Assembly: GCA_017452945.1 (NCBI GenBank)
Contig: JAFTLD010000005.1
Span: forward strand, 1-63,387
Length of the DNA stretch: 63,387 nt
Direction: 5' to 3'
Source: Clostridia bacterium
Lineage (GTDB): Bacteria; Bacillota_A; Clostridia; Oscillospirales; CAG-272
Shown here: piece after piece, positions 27,326 through 34,685 of the stretch
Numbering within the stretch: position 1 is the stretch's first letter
Layout of the letters: every line of letters begins with the position of its first letter
Made by a program: the position numbers and the translations under genes
The notes under the pieces: generated by a model
The model's database searches: none
The model's input: only the letters and a program-made list of their open reading frames with translations
What the model was told of the DNA's origin: nothing

Positions 27326-28231
27326 TCAAGAATCTGTGGCAATATAAGTGCCATCCCGATAAATCAGCGTGTAAGTACCGGCGTAAAGCGTTTGTCCATC
27401 CAAGCAAACGTAGGGCGTAATGCTGATTTGTACCTCGCCTTCCGCCGGAAGGTTGAGTGTGGCCGTATAGATCTGACCGCCAAGCATTTCTGCCGTATAG
27501 ATCAGGCCGCCGCCCTCAATCTGATCAAGCAGCTCCGAGCCGCCAAGCGTCAGCTCGCGCGTACCGTTTTGATCAGTCACGCTGCAGGTAAAGCCGTATG
27601 AGCCGCGAGAGAGTGCGGCATCGGGTGCTGTCAGTGCACAAACGCGCACGGAAAATTTTCCGTCCGTTGGGTTTGTTTCCTGACAAGCCAAATATTTGGC
27701 AGGGCATTCGGGCAGAATCGGAGCGGTGATCGATATGCTTCCGGTGCAGCCTTCCACATTCAAAGGATAGGTGCTGCCGTCCTCACCAAGCGCGTAAAAG
27801 GATACGGCATCCGGCACGGTGCAGGTCATTTTGTAAGCACCGGGCTGAATTTCCTCACTTGTATAAAAGGTCAGAAAAAGAAATGCGCCATCGATCTTTG
27901 CATTTTGCGCGCTGTCCAGCAGGACGTTGACATTTCCACAGTGATCTTTGTAGGTCAGTGTCAGCGCGTCGGTCGCTTGCAAAAGAGAAATGCTTTTGAG
28001 CGTAAAGAGAGACGCGTCGTATTCAAGCGTCATAAAGCCGCCCGCGAGTGTGATCTCGGGCAGAGAAAGGGTGAGTGTGATCTCTTGTCCCGGCTCACAG
28101 ATCTCTGTTTGTTGTGCCAATATGGTATAAGACTCCTTTGCAACGGTATCATTACCTTCTGCCGATAAAGGCAAGGAAAGAGAGGTGAGCAGCAAGCAAA
28201 GGGTCAATATAGTACATAAGCGCGTTTTCAC
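27326..28231 (-). CDS. Secreted protein with cohesin-like domain
   Basis: Protein of 301 residues with a signal peptide (about 1-24) and GTG start preceded by AGGAGG. Residues about 35-160 read like a cohesin/CBM-type beta sandwich: PGQEITLTLSLPEITLAGG, FMTLEYDASLFTLKSISL, DGAFLFLTFYTSEEIQPG. A second beta-rich region (about 180-300) ends in ...TYTLIYRDGTYIATDS and has no anchor. Cohesins bind dockerins in cellulosomes, but many cohesin-like domains in secreted proteins have other roles. No dockerin motif was noticed among the neighbours. The call is by pattern only. Confidence 0.6.
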   Translation of the reverse strand: MKTRLCTILTLCLLLTSLSLPLSAEGNDTVAKESYTILAQQTEICEPGQEITLTLSLPEITLAGGFMTLEYDASLFTLKSISLLQATDALTLTYKDHCGNVNVLLDSAQNAKIDGAFLFLTFYTSEEIQPGAYKMTCTVPDAVSFYALGEDGSTYPLNVEGCTGSISITAPILPECPAKYLACQETNPTDGKFSVRVCALTAPDAALSRGSYGFTCSVTDQNGTRELTLGGSELLDQIEGGGLIYTAEMLGGQIYTATLNLPAEGEVQISITPYVCLDGQTLYAGTYTLIYRDGTYIATDS

Positions 28232-28281
28232 GGTATCCTCCTTGCAAAGCGTTCAATCAAAAATACGATGAGATCATTTTT

Positions 28282-28310
28282 ATTATACACAAATGTATAA
28301 AATTTGTCAA
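28282..28310 (-). promoter_or_regulatory. Promoter of the cohesin-like gene
   Basis: TTGACA, a 17-bp spacer and TATAAT, both hexamers exact consensus, on the minus strand about 50 bases before the GTG. Confidence 0.85.
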
Positions 28311-28388
28311 TAAGGCGGTATTTACCATGCAAGCCGGGCAAAAGTGTGCGCATACTAATGCTGACCCAAAAAATACGGAGGAAGAGCA

Positions 28389-28721
28389 ATGAAATATATC
28401 GGCAAAACGTTGATTTTTGCATTGATCCTGGGGGTTGTGACCGCGTCCATGTACGGATGCATCGGCCCCGAGAGCGATGACGGCAGCAATACGAACGGTG
28501 AGACCTCGGGCAATCAGACCACGCAGCAGACGACACAGCAGACGACGCAGCAGACGACGCAGGAAAACACCACAGGCACCGAAACGGACAGTAGTATGTT
28601 GGACAGCGTAGTGGGTGACGTCAGCGACGCGATCAGCGGGGATACTACCGAAACCGCCACCGAAACGACCACGACAACTCCCGCGCGTACACGCGGCATT
28701 CGCGGACGCGAAGGAAAATAA
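28389..28721 (+). CDS. Small Thr/Gln-rich lipoprotein
   Basis: Protein of 110 residues with a lipoprotein signal (lipobox SMYGC, Cys at about 24). Tandem TTQQ repeats, a Thr/Glu linker and an Arg/Gly-rich end (RTRGIRGREGK) follow. GGAGG precedes the ATG. The low-complexity body suggests a spacer or surface tether. No known family. It is divergent from the cohesin-like gene. Confidence 0.7.
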   Translation: MKYIGKTLIFALILGVVTASMYGCIGPESDDGSNTNGETSGNQTTQQTTQQTTQQTTQENTTGTETDSSMLDSVVGDVSDAISGDTTETATETTTTTPARTRGIRGREGK

Positions 28722-28731
28722 TGCAAGCAAA

Positions 28732-28764
28732 AGGGCTGAGGTCGTAAGATCTCAGCCTTGCTTT
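28732..28764 (+). terminator. Terminator after the lipoprotein gene
   Basis: Stem AGGGCTGAG / CTCAGCCTT with a 10-base loop, followed by an interrupted T run (GCTTTGTGTTT). Confidence 0.6.
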
Positions 28765-28853
28765 GTGTTTGTTTACAAGTATGGAGTATCCCCGTATGTC
28801 ATTATGTGGGAATAACAGCCCCCGGGTGACACTCGAGGCATTCTCTGATTACT

Positions 28854-29174
28854 TTATTTCAAGCTGACGCGAATATCACCGCTGACGATTTCGATCGTGA
28901 TGCTGTCGGAAAACAAATCATTATTAAAATGCTTAAATCTCTTTAATATCTCAATCATTTTGGCTGCGGAATCGCCAAACTTTCTCTCAATTACATCCAA
29001 ACCGATAATCTCGATGTGGATAGGATCACCGTACATATCGGTCAGACAATCCCAAAATGCATCCCAATTACAACCGTAGTAATCTGGAAAATCCAGTGCT
29101 TTCCATATCACGGCATGCATTTCCAAATAATATTGAACATTGGTAAAATCTATCGTATACTTTTCGTTGCTCAT
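28854..29174 (-). CDS. Barstar-family immunity protein, copy 1
   Basis: Protein of 106 residues matching barstar, the inhibitor of barnase-type ribonucleases. The helix-2 region PDYYGCNWDAFWDCL corresponds to barstar YYGENLDALWDCL and keeps both key aspartates (equivalents of D35 and D39). The ATG at 29174 is chosen because AAGGAGG lies eight bases upstream. It is nearly identical in DNA to copy 3 (30324-30644). A remnant of a barnase 3' end directly precedes it. It is third in the barnase-barstar run. Confidence 0.9.
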   Translation of the reverse strand: MSNEKYTIDFTNVQYYLEMHAVIWKALDFPDYYGCNWDAFWDCLTDMYGDPIHIEIIGLDVIERKFGDSAAKMIEILKRFKHFNNDLFSDSITIEIVSGDIRVSLK

Positions 29175-29187
29175 TGCGTCTTCCTCC

Positions 29188-29205
29188 TTATTTTGTGATT
29201 TCATA
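29188..29205 (-). pseudogene. Scar of a lost barnase gene (last codons YEITK and stop)
   Basis: Immediately before copy 1, the minus strand reads TATGAAATCACAAAATAAGG. It encodes YEITK-stop, matching the last residues YEITQ of the intact barnase, with the stop codon merged into the Shine-Dalgarno in the same way. The rest of the toxin gene is gone. Confidence 0.65.
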
Positions 29206-29215
29206 TAACAGTTCT

Positions 29216-29542
29216 TTATTTCAAGCTGACACGAATATCACCGCTGACGATTTCGATTTGAATATCATCCGCAAATTCATCGTTTTCATAGTGTTTGAAT
29301 TCTCTTAACGTGTTTATCATGATTTTTGCGGCTTCTCTAAATTTTCGTTCTACTACGTCAAGACCAATAATTTCAATATGAATAGGTCTTCCGACCATAT
29401 TTGTCAAGCAATCCCAAAAAGCATCCCAATTACAACCGTAGTAATCCGGCCAATCAAGAGCTTGGCGAATCACAAAGTGCATTTCCAAGTAGTTTTGAAC
29501 GTTTGTAAAATCTATTGTATACGTTTCTTTATATTGGTACAT
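29216..29542 (-). CDS. Barstar-family immunity protein, copy 2
   Basis: Protein of 108 residues, the barstar directly downstream of the intact barnase and so its probable cognate inhibitor. PDYYGCNWDAFWDCL keeps both contact aspartates. It is clearly diverged from copies 1 and 3 (for example YQYKETY at the start and FREAAKIMINTLREF in the middle). The ribosome site AAGGAG overlaps the barnase stop codon region, giving tight toxin-antitoxin coupling. Confidence 0.92.
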   Translation of the reverse strand: MYQYKETYTIDFTNVQNYLEMHFVIRQALDWPDYYGCNWDAFWDCLTNMVGRPIHIEIIGLDVVERKFREAAKIMINTLREFKHYENDEFADDIQIEIVSGDIRVSLK

Positions 29543-29551
29543 AGTCTCTCC

Positions 29552-30124
29552 TTACTGTGTGATTTCATAGAAGGTCTGGTAATGATCGTATGTAACGAAG
29601 ATTAAGCCGTCATTTGAATATAGTATTCTTTGTCTATTTCTGAATCCTTTTTCATAGTTCAAATCTGCCTCATGCCACTCTCTTCCGGGAGCACTTGGAA
29701 GTTTTCCTTCCCTGTTTTTGTAAATATCTCCGCCAATCATTTTGTTGGGCAATACCTCATTTAAATTGCCTTTCCAATCTAACCACCCATATTGTCGGGC
29801 TTGTTTTTTCTTAATATAGTAATTTGGTAGTTCATTATGATAAAGTAACTGGGCATCTGCACCCAAATATCCCATAATAGTGGCTGTACCTGCTGCTTTT
29901 GTTCTCATTGGAACGTAAACGCATTTGCACCTCGGATGAGCCTGCACCTCTTGCTGATTTTTTAAAATAGAAATGGCGACGATTTTTCCGTGCTGCTCGA
30001 TACAGAATTTGCAAGAGGTGGGTGTTATCATAGACATCCAATTTGCCCAATTTTTACTGTTTCCTCTTAAGTTCTTGTCTTGCTGCAGCGTATTGATTAG
30101 ATTTTCAATAAAACCTTCTTGCAT
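29552..30124 (-). CDS. Barnase-type ribonuclease toxin with MuF-like zinc segment
   Basis: Protein of 190 residues. The C-terminal domain (about 88-190) aligns with barnase: YGWLDWKGNLNEVLP, GGDIYKNREGKLP, EADLNYEKGFRNRQRILYS, YDHYQTFYEI. Expected catalytic residues are all present: E152 (barnase E73), R162 (R83), R166 (R87) and H181 (H102); R138 matches R59. Residues 38-68 have CxxC and HPxCxC (C38, C41, H63, C66, C68), like the end of phage MuF/head-morphogenesis domains of polymorphic toxins. No signal peptide or secretion domain is seen, so it may be a trimmed polymorphic toxin. A barstar gene follows nine bases later. Confidence 0.92.
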   Translation of the reverse strand: MQEGFIENLINTLQQDKNLRGNSKNWANWMSMITPTSCKFCIEQHGKIVAISILKNQQEVQAHPRCKCVYVPMRTKAAGTATIMGYLGADAQLLYHNELPNYYIKKKQARQYGWLDWKGNLNEVLPNKMIGGDIYKNREGKLPSAPGREWHEADLNYEKGFRNRQRILYSNDGLIFVTYDHYQTFYEITQ

Positions 30125-30136
30125 GAATCCTCCTTC

Positions 30137-30165
30137 ATTATACCGTGTTTTTCTCTTTTTGTCAA
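30137..30165 (-). promoter_or_regulatory. Barnase promoter, unusually close to the start codon
   Basis: Exact TTGACA (30160-30165), a 17-bp spacer and TATAAT (30137-30142) on the minus strand. Only 12 bases separate the -10 from the ATG, so a transcript starting at the usual distance would lack most of the AAGGAGG ribosome site. Confidence 0.8.
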
Positions 30166-30323
30166 ATTCAAAATGCTGTTTTGGCTATTGTAGCACATAA
30201 CAGTTGATTTTGTCGTCCACGGATATGAAGGATTTTTGAGTTGTTCGTTGGGGTTTCTAATTCCGAATAGACAGGATGACTAACAACTCAACTCTCATTG
30301 ACTATAAGAAAACTGAATTTGCT

Positions 30324-30644
30324 TTATTTTATACTGACACGTGCATCACCGCTGACGATTTCGATCGTGATGCTGTCGGAAAACAAATCATTATTAAAAT
30401 GCTTAAATCTCTTTAATATCTCGATCATTTTGGCTGCGGAATCGCCAAACTTTCTCTCAATCACATCCAAACCGATAATCTCGATGTGGATAGGATCACC
30501 GTACATATCGGTCAGGCAGTCCCAAAAGGCTGACCAGTTGCATCCGTAGTAATCGGGAAAATCCAAAGCTTTCCATATTACGGCATGCATTTCCAAATAA
30601 TATTGAACATTGGTAAAATCTATCGTATACTTTTCGTTGTTCAT
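30324..30644 (-). CDS. Barstar-family immunity protein, copy 3
   Basis: Protein of 106 residues, near-duplicate of copy 1. The helix-2 region reads NWSAFWDCL: the residue equivalent to barstar D35 is serine, while the D39 equivalent remains. The ATG at 30644 has AAGGAGA upstream. It stands alone between the barnase promoter region and lysS, with a remnant of a barnase 3' end in front. It could protect against a foreign barnase variant (orphan immunity) or be decaying. Confidence 0.88.
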   Translation of the reverse strand: MNNEKYTIDFTNVQYYLEMHAVIWKALDFPDYYGCNWSAFWDCLTDMYGDPIHIEIIGLDVIERKFGDSAAKMIEILKRFKHFNNDLFSDSITIEIVSGDARVSIK

Positions 30645-30657
30645 TGCGCCGGTCTCC

Positions 30658-30702
30658 TTATTTTGTGATTTCATAAAAAGCTTGATCATGGTCGTACGGA
30701 AC
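30658..30702 (-). pseudogene. Remnant of a second barnase 3' end
   Basis: The minus strand encodes VPYDHDQAFYEITK-stop, matching VTYDHYQTFYEITQ of the intact toxin and keeping the catalytic His. Similarity ends about eight bases from the lysS terminator hairpin, so the rest of the toxin gene has been deleted. The stop codon again merges into the Shine-Dalgarno of the following barstar. Confidence 0.8.
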
Positions 30703-30709
30703 GCAAACA

Positions 30710-30737
30710 GGGCTGCGTCAAGTTGTTGACACAGCCC
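30710..30737 (-). terminator. lysS terminator hairpin
   Basis: A 12-bp stem with one wobble pair (GGGCTGTGTCAA / TTGACGCAGCCC) and a four-base loop lies 13 bases after the lysS stop. The T run on the minus strand is short (TGTTTGCG). Confidence 0.7.
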
Positions 30738-30750
30738 CTTGGGTTTTATT

Positions 30751-32814
30751 TTAATGGATCTGCGTACCGGTGGGAACGCTGTCGTCAACGAAGATGACCT
30801 TGCAGCCGCAGGCGTTGTTGGTAGCGGCCAGCAGCATGCCCTGAGAATTGATGTTGCAAATTCTGTTAGGCTTCAGGTTTGCGATGACGATGATCTTCTT
30901 GCCGATGATGGATTCGGGCGTGTACTCGGCCTTGATCGAGGACATGATCACTCTCTCACCGATGCCGTCGTCCAAGGTCAGCTTGAGGCAAGCGTTGGAT
31001 TTGCGCAGCGTTTCTGCCTTGAGGATCTTGCAAACGCGCAGATCGAGCTTGTCAAAGTCATCAATGGTGACCTGCTCCTTGATCGGCTGTACGGGATCAG
31101 CCTCGCCTCTGGGTGCTTCGGGCTGTGCGGGTGCCTCTTCTGCGGGCGCGTCACATGCCTCGCAAGCCTTTTCGGCAGCAATTTCCTCTTCGGTCTTGGG
31201 GTAGGAGAAGTCCAGAAGGTTTACGTACTTGTCCGCATCAATGGCGTACAGGAACAGATACAGTCTGGGACCCTGCTCCTTGTCGATCAGCAGCTTGTAG
31301 ACCGTCTTGAAGAAGCTGCCCTGAATACCGCGCAGCTCCTTGGAGTCAGCCAGCTCGGGGTAAACCTGCTTGGGAATGTCGTAAATGGCGGTGTTGAGCT
31401 CGTCCAGCGTGTAGCCGCCCTTGGCGATCACGTCGTGCAGAAGCGAAATCTGCATCTTTTCCTTGTCGGAAAGCTGCTCGTAAACCTCAAAGTTACGCGT
31501 AGTGCGCAGGCGGTTGACCTGCTCGGGAGCACACTGCTCCAGCCAGAACTTTGCACGCTCCAGTCTGTCGGCAAACTGCTCGTACTTGTAGGGCATGCCG
31601 ATCTTTTCAAATACGGTTTCCAAAAGAGGCACGTTGAAGTCCACGATAGAGCCAAGCTGTACGAGCAGGCTCATGGGAACGGTTTCCACGTATCTGCCTT
31701 CGATCATGCACTTTTCCATAATGGACGCGGTGGCTTCGTTGGCCTTGCCCTCGCGCCAGTCGTTCAGCATCTTGTCAAATTCAAAATACTGACGCAGAAT
31801 GCCGTCGTCAAAGCAAATGTCGAATGCCTTGACGGGATCGGTCTTGGCGTACAGCCAGAGCAGTACCTCGGGCTGATACAGCTTGAGCATGGTTTCGGGG
31901 GTCAGGTTGATACCGGACGAAGAGGACATTTTGCCTGCCAAGCCCTTGATGCCGATAAATTCGTAGCCCTGATACAGGGGAGCCTGATGGCCAAAGACCT
32001 TCTTTGCGATCTGCTTGGAATTGTTGTAGGAGCCGGTGGGCGCGGAGTGATCCTTTCCGCCGGGCTCAAAGTCAACGCCCTCGTGACGCCATCTCATGGC
32101 CCAGTCAACCTTCCAGCCCAGCTTGCAGTTGTGGTTTTCAAGGAAGTTGAAGTGACCGGAGTGGCCGCAGCGGCAGGTGTAGTCTGCCTCGGTGCCGTCC
32201 TCGGAGAAGGAGGTGATGGTGGTAAAGTCGGTGTGGCAAGCGTCACAGAAAATGCTTACGGGGCTGTAAGCTGCCTTTTCGGCATCATGCTCAGCCTTGA
32301 GCTGCTCCTCGCTCTTGCTCTTGTCCTTGGTCTTGAAGGAGTCAAGGATCTCGAAAATCTCACCGCGCTTTTGAATGGATTCCAAAATCGCATCCGCATA
32401 AGCACCCGAGCGGTACAGGTCTGCCTGATAGCGGCAATCCAGCTTGATGCCGAAGGGCTCAATTCCCTTAAGGAACTCGTCCTCAAAGTGCTTTGCGTAG
32501 TTTTCATGGCAGCCCCAGGGGTCGGGAATGTCTACGTAAGGACAGCCGATATATTTGTCGTAGGTGTTGCCAACCACCGCCTGCACGTTGGCAGGGATCT
32601 TGCGGCAACGGTCGTATTCGTCCCAGGAAATCAGCAATTTTGCTTTTTTACCTTGCTTTTCCAACGCCTTAACAACGAACAAAGGCGTTGCCAGATCGCG
32701 GAAGTTACCGATGTGAACAGAGCCGGAGGGAGAAACACCGGCAGCGCAAACGTATTCTTCCTTGTCGGGATTTTGCGCGATGATCTTTTTTGCAATTTCT
32801 TCTGACCAATGCAT
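30751..32814 (-). CDS. lysS: Class I lysyl-tRNA synthetase with C-terminal tRNA-binding domain
   Basis: Protein of 687 residues. The N-terminus HWSEEIAKKIIAQNPDKEEY, HIGH motif HIGN, LISWDEYDRCRKIP and KMSKS-type loop GKMSSSSGIN identify the archaeal-type class I LysRS, not the class II enzyme usual in bacteria. A Cys-rich zinc segment is near the middle (CDACHTDF, CRCGHSGH). After an Ala/Glu/Pro linker at about 550-580, the last ~105 residues form an EMAP-II/Trbp111-like OB fold (IDDFDKLDLRVCKILKAE, IANLKPNRICNINSQGMLLA), as found at the end of bacterial MetRS. The consensus promoter is close by; no T-box was recognised. Confidence 0.9.
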   Translation of the reverse strand: MHWSEEIAKKIIAQNPDKEEYVCAAGVSPSGSVHIGNFRDLATPLFVVKALEKQGKKAKLLISWDEYDRCRKIPANVQAVVGNTYDKYIGCPYVDIPDPWGCHENYAKHFEDEFLKGIEPFGIKLDCRYQADLYRSGAYADAILESIQKRGEIFEILDSFKTKDKSKSEEQLKAEHDAEKAAYSPVSIFCDACHTDFTTITSFSEDGTEADYTCRCGHSGHFNFLENHNCKLGWKVDWAMRWRHEGVDFEPGGKDHSAPTGSYNNSKQIAKKVFGHQAPLYQGYEFIGIKGLAGKMSSSSGINLTPETMLKLYQPEVLLWLYAKTDPVKAFDICFDDGILRQYFEFDKMLNDWREGKANEATASIMEKCMIEGRYVETVPMSLLVQLGSIVDFNVPLLETVFEKIGMPYKYEQFADRLERAKFWLEQCAPEQVNRLRTTRNFEVYEQLSDKEKMQISLLHDVIAKGGYTLDELNTAIYDIPKQVYPELADSKELRGIQGSFFKTVYKLLIDKEQGPRLYLFLYAIDADKYVNLLDFSYPKTEEEIAAEKACEACDAPAEEAPAQPEAPRGEADPVQPIKEQVTIDDFDKLDLRVCKILKAETLRKSNACLKLTLDDGIGERVIMSSIKAEYTPESIIGKKIIVIANLKPNRICNINSQGMLLAATNNACGCKVIFVDDSVPTGTQIH

Positions 32815-32867
32815 ATTATGTCTCCTTTATTTATATGAATTGAAATTGTACATACTTCATCCATTAT

Positions 32868-32897
32868 AGTATATCACAGTTTTTTCTGTCTGTCAAT
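32868..32897 (-). promoter_or_regulatory. lysS promoter
   Basis: TTGACA, an 18-bp spacer and TATACT on the minus strand, with a leader of about 45 bases that contains no recognised regulatory RNA. Confidence 0.7.
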
Positions 32898-33030
32898 CGG
32901 TACATGTTCTAAATATTGTGCGCAAGGGACGTAAGATTTAATGCGCTTTCAAAAAATTCGGCATAAAAACGGCCGTGATGGGCAAACTATGAGCGGATAG
33001 AATCCAAATTTGCAACAGGAGTATGTAATT

Positions 33031-33255
33031 ATGATGTCTATCATTGACAGAATTGCCCTGATTGTTGCCGCCATTGGCGGTCTGAACTGGGGTAGCATCG
33101 GGCTTTTCGGCTTTGATGCAGTCGCATGGCTGTTTGGCGGACAGGGCGCGATCCTTTCGCGTATCGTTTACGTGGTCGTTGCGCTTGCCGCGCTTTGGTG
33201 CATTTCACTGGTCTTTCGCGTCAGAGAGACGTTTGAGCAGCCCGAAGAAATGTAA
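33031..33255 (+). CDS. DUF378 small membrane protein
   Basis: Protein of 74 residues with two hydrophobic segments and the DUF378 signature ALIVAAIGGLNWGSIGLFGFD. The ATG at 33031 has AGGAG nine bases upstream. Function of the family is unknown. It stands alone, divergent from lysS, and is followed by a repeat-rich spacer. Confidence 0.85.
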   Translation: MMSIIDRIALIVAAIGGLNWGSIGLFGFDAVAWLFGGQGAILSRIVYVVVALAALWCISLVFRVRETFEQPEEM

Positions 33256-33281
33256 GCAAAAAATGCCGTCCGCGCATATGC

Positions 33282-33507
33282 GTGATACTCCGCTTGGAGT
33301 ATCACGCAACTCTATTCGCTTGCAGCGAGTAAATATTTCGCCAAAGGCGAAATTCTGCTACGCAGTGATATTCTGCTTACGCCGAGTGGTATTCGCTACG
33401 CGAGCTTTTAGAGCGAATAGAATATCACTGTGAGGCATAGCCGAACAATATCACTGCGTAGCAATATCACTCTTTGCGAAAGCAAAGAATATCACTCTAT
33501 ACCAAAA
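33282..33507. repeat. Mosaic of short palindromic units with ATATCACT borders
   Basis: The spacer after DUF378 has no gene. It begins with a perfect 10-bp palindrome (GTGATACTCC / GGAGTATCAC). It continues with units of roughly 15-25 bases bordered by GTGATATT or its complement AATATCAC, each enclosing a small hairpin such as TTCGCC/GGCGAA, GCTACGC, TTTGCG/CGCAAA. The left half carries the motif in one orientation and the right half in the other. This resembles intergenic palindromic repeats rather than a CRISPR array. Confidence 0.8.
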
Positions 33508-33508
33508 G

Positions 33509-33556
33509 AAAAGAGAGAGTATTTCGGATTTGTTCCCGATTTGTTCTCTCTCTTTT
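33509..33556. terminator. Hairpin between DUF378 and DUF3021
   Basis: An 11-bp arm pair (AAAAGAGAGAG / CTCTCTCTTTT) encloses a 26-base loop. It could terminate both converging genes. Confidence 0.5.
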
Positions 33557-33602
33557 GTTATTACAGAGGCGTACTTTTTCTCATTTAATCTTTGTTGCAA
33601 TT

Positions 33603-34022
33603 TTATTTTTCATTCTCATCCGCAAGCCGTTGGTTGATAAGCTCCAAATTCCGTTTTTCGATCTTATCCGAAACGTAATAAATCAAAGCCATCAAAGGGA
33701 TATATAGTGCCAGCAGGATGCCGAACGCAATGAGAAATTCACGGCTTGGGCGAAATTCGTAGAACACGAGATTTACAACGCCCATGGTCAACATGCTAAA
33801 ACCGATTGTAATAAAGCGCCTGACCCACAGATGTCTTGAAAAAAGCCTTAGCTCGAACGTAAAATACGAAAACAGATGTATGGGAATGGCGACAGCAAGC
33901 ATCAAGTGTAAATACTTGACTTGTACGATCTGAGGGAAAACCAACGATATAATGACAAAAGCCAAAGCGCAAAATCCCATCATTTTGATAAAAGAATCCC
34001 AATATTTTCTTCCAAGACTCAT
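33603..34022 (-). CDS. DUF3021 membrane protein, partner of the LytTR regulator
   Basis: Protein of 139 residues with four hydrophobic segments and a basic/acidic C-terminal helix (SDKIEKRNLELINQRLADENEK). Size, topology and position directly after a LytTR gene (two-base gap) match DUF3021 proteins, which occur with such regulators and are thought to modulate them at the membrane. Function inferred from context. Confidence 0.8.
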   Translation of the reverse strand: MSLGRKYWDSFIKMMGFCALAFVIISLVFPQIVQVKYLHLMLAVAIPIHLFSYFTFELRLFSRHLWVRRFITIGFSMLTMGVVNLVFYEFRPSREFLIAFGILLALYIPLMALIYYVSDKIEKRNLELINQRLADENEK

Positions 34023-34024
34023 AT

Positions 34025-34462
34025 TTACACCCCCAGCTTTTTCTTGATTTCGGACACGTATTGTCTGGAAACAAGCAATTTTTCGTTATTTATCAACGTT
34101 GCGACCAAACGGCTGTTGTCGGCTTTTTTAATGCTTCGCATTTTGCCAAGGCTTGCAATGACCGTTTTGGATATCCGCGCAAATTTGAGGTTTTGCAGGC
34201 TTTGTTCGATCTGATAGAGCTTGGCTGTGGACTTATACGTTTGCTTTTCGGTGTAGAAAAAGATCTCACCGTCCACCGATTCAAAGTAAAAAATGTCCTT
34301 GATTGGGATAAAAAACGTTTCCCCTTGCCTCTCTCCCGCAAAGGTGTGTCCGACAAGCCCCATGCCGGCAATCATATCTCGGATCTCATCGGTCAATTGC
34401 GCGCAGGTGATCTGTATTTCTGTTTCCTTGACGCTCGGATCCTCGTGAATTGTGATTTTCAA
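34025..34462 (-). CDS. LytTR-domain DNA-binding regulator
   Basis: Protein of 145 residues. The C-terminal LytTR domain (about 50-145) shows FFIPIKDIFYFESVDGEIFFYT, FARISKTVIASLGKMRSIKK and LLVSRQYVSEIKKKLGV. There is no response-regulator receiver, so this is the short form usually paired with DUF3021. The start is a TTG at 34462, chosen because CGGAGGGG lies seven bases upstream and the family begins KITI...; the frame is open further up but enters repeat sequence. Confidence 0.85.
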   Translation of the reverse strand: MKITIHEDPSVKETEIQITCAQLTDEIRDMIAGMGLVGHTFAGERQGETFFIPIKDIFYFESVDGEIFFYTEKQTYKSTAKLYQIEQSLQNLKFARISKTVIASLGKMRSIKKADNSRLVATLINNEKLLVSRQYVSEIKKKLGV

Positions 34463-34492
34463 GGCAGCCCCTCCGTTCTCTTTTGTGATTTT

Positions 34493-34521
34493 ATTATACA
34501 AGGCCCAAAAAGCAAAGTCAA
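34493..34521 (-). promoter_or_regulatory. LytTR-DUF3021 promoter
   Basis: TTGACT, a 17-bp spacer and TATAAT on the minus strand, about 30 bases before the TTG start. Confidence 0.8.
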
Positions 34522-34685
34522 GCGATTTTCCCCATCCTGCAAATTGCGGGTGGTAAGATGCAATTTGGGGTATTTTTGTAAATGATTGGGTGAGCGAATG
34601 GTGCGGATGTGCGCTGCAAAGGTGTCCCCGAAGGGAGGCTGTGTATTGGGTAACCGTTGTGGTGAAAGAGCGGTGAAATGGGAAC

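Noticed and set aside
28831..28853. Possible small gene or terminator between the lipoprotein terminator and barstar copy 1
   Set aside because: No start signal, hairpin or conserved word could be supported.
30739..32805. 688-residue open frame antisense to lysS
   Set aside because: The minus strand carries an intact class I LysRS with promoter and terminator; the plus frame has no ribosome site or recognisable motif.
32815..32867. T-box or other riboswitch in the lysS leader
   Set aside because: The leader from the predicted start is only about 45 bases and shows no T-box sequence or terminator.
33282..33507. CRISPR array
   Set aside because: Units are too short and irregular, no constant repeat of 25-40 bases with unique spacers, and no cas gene nearby.
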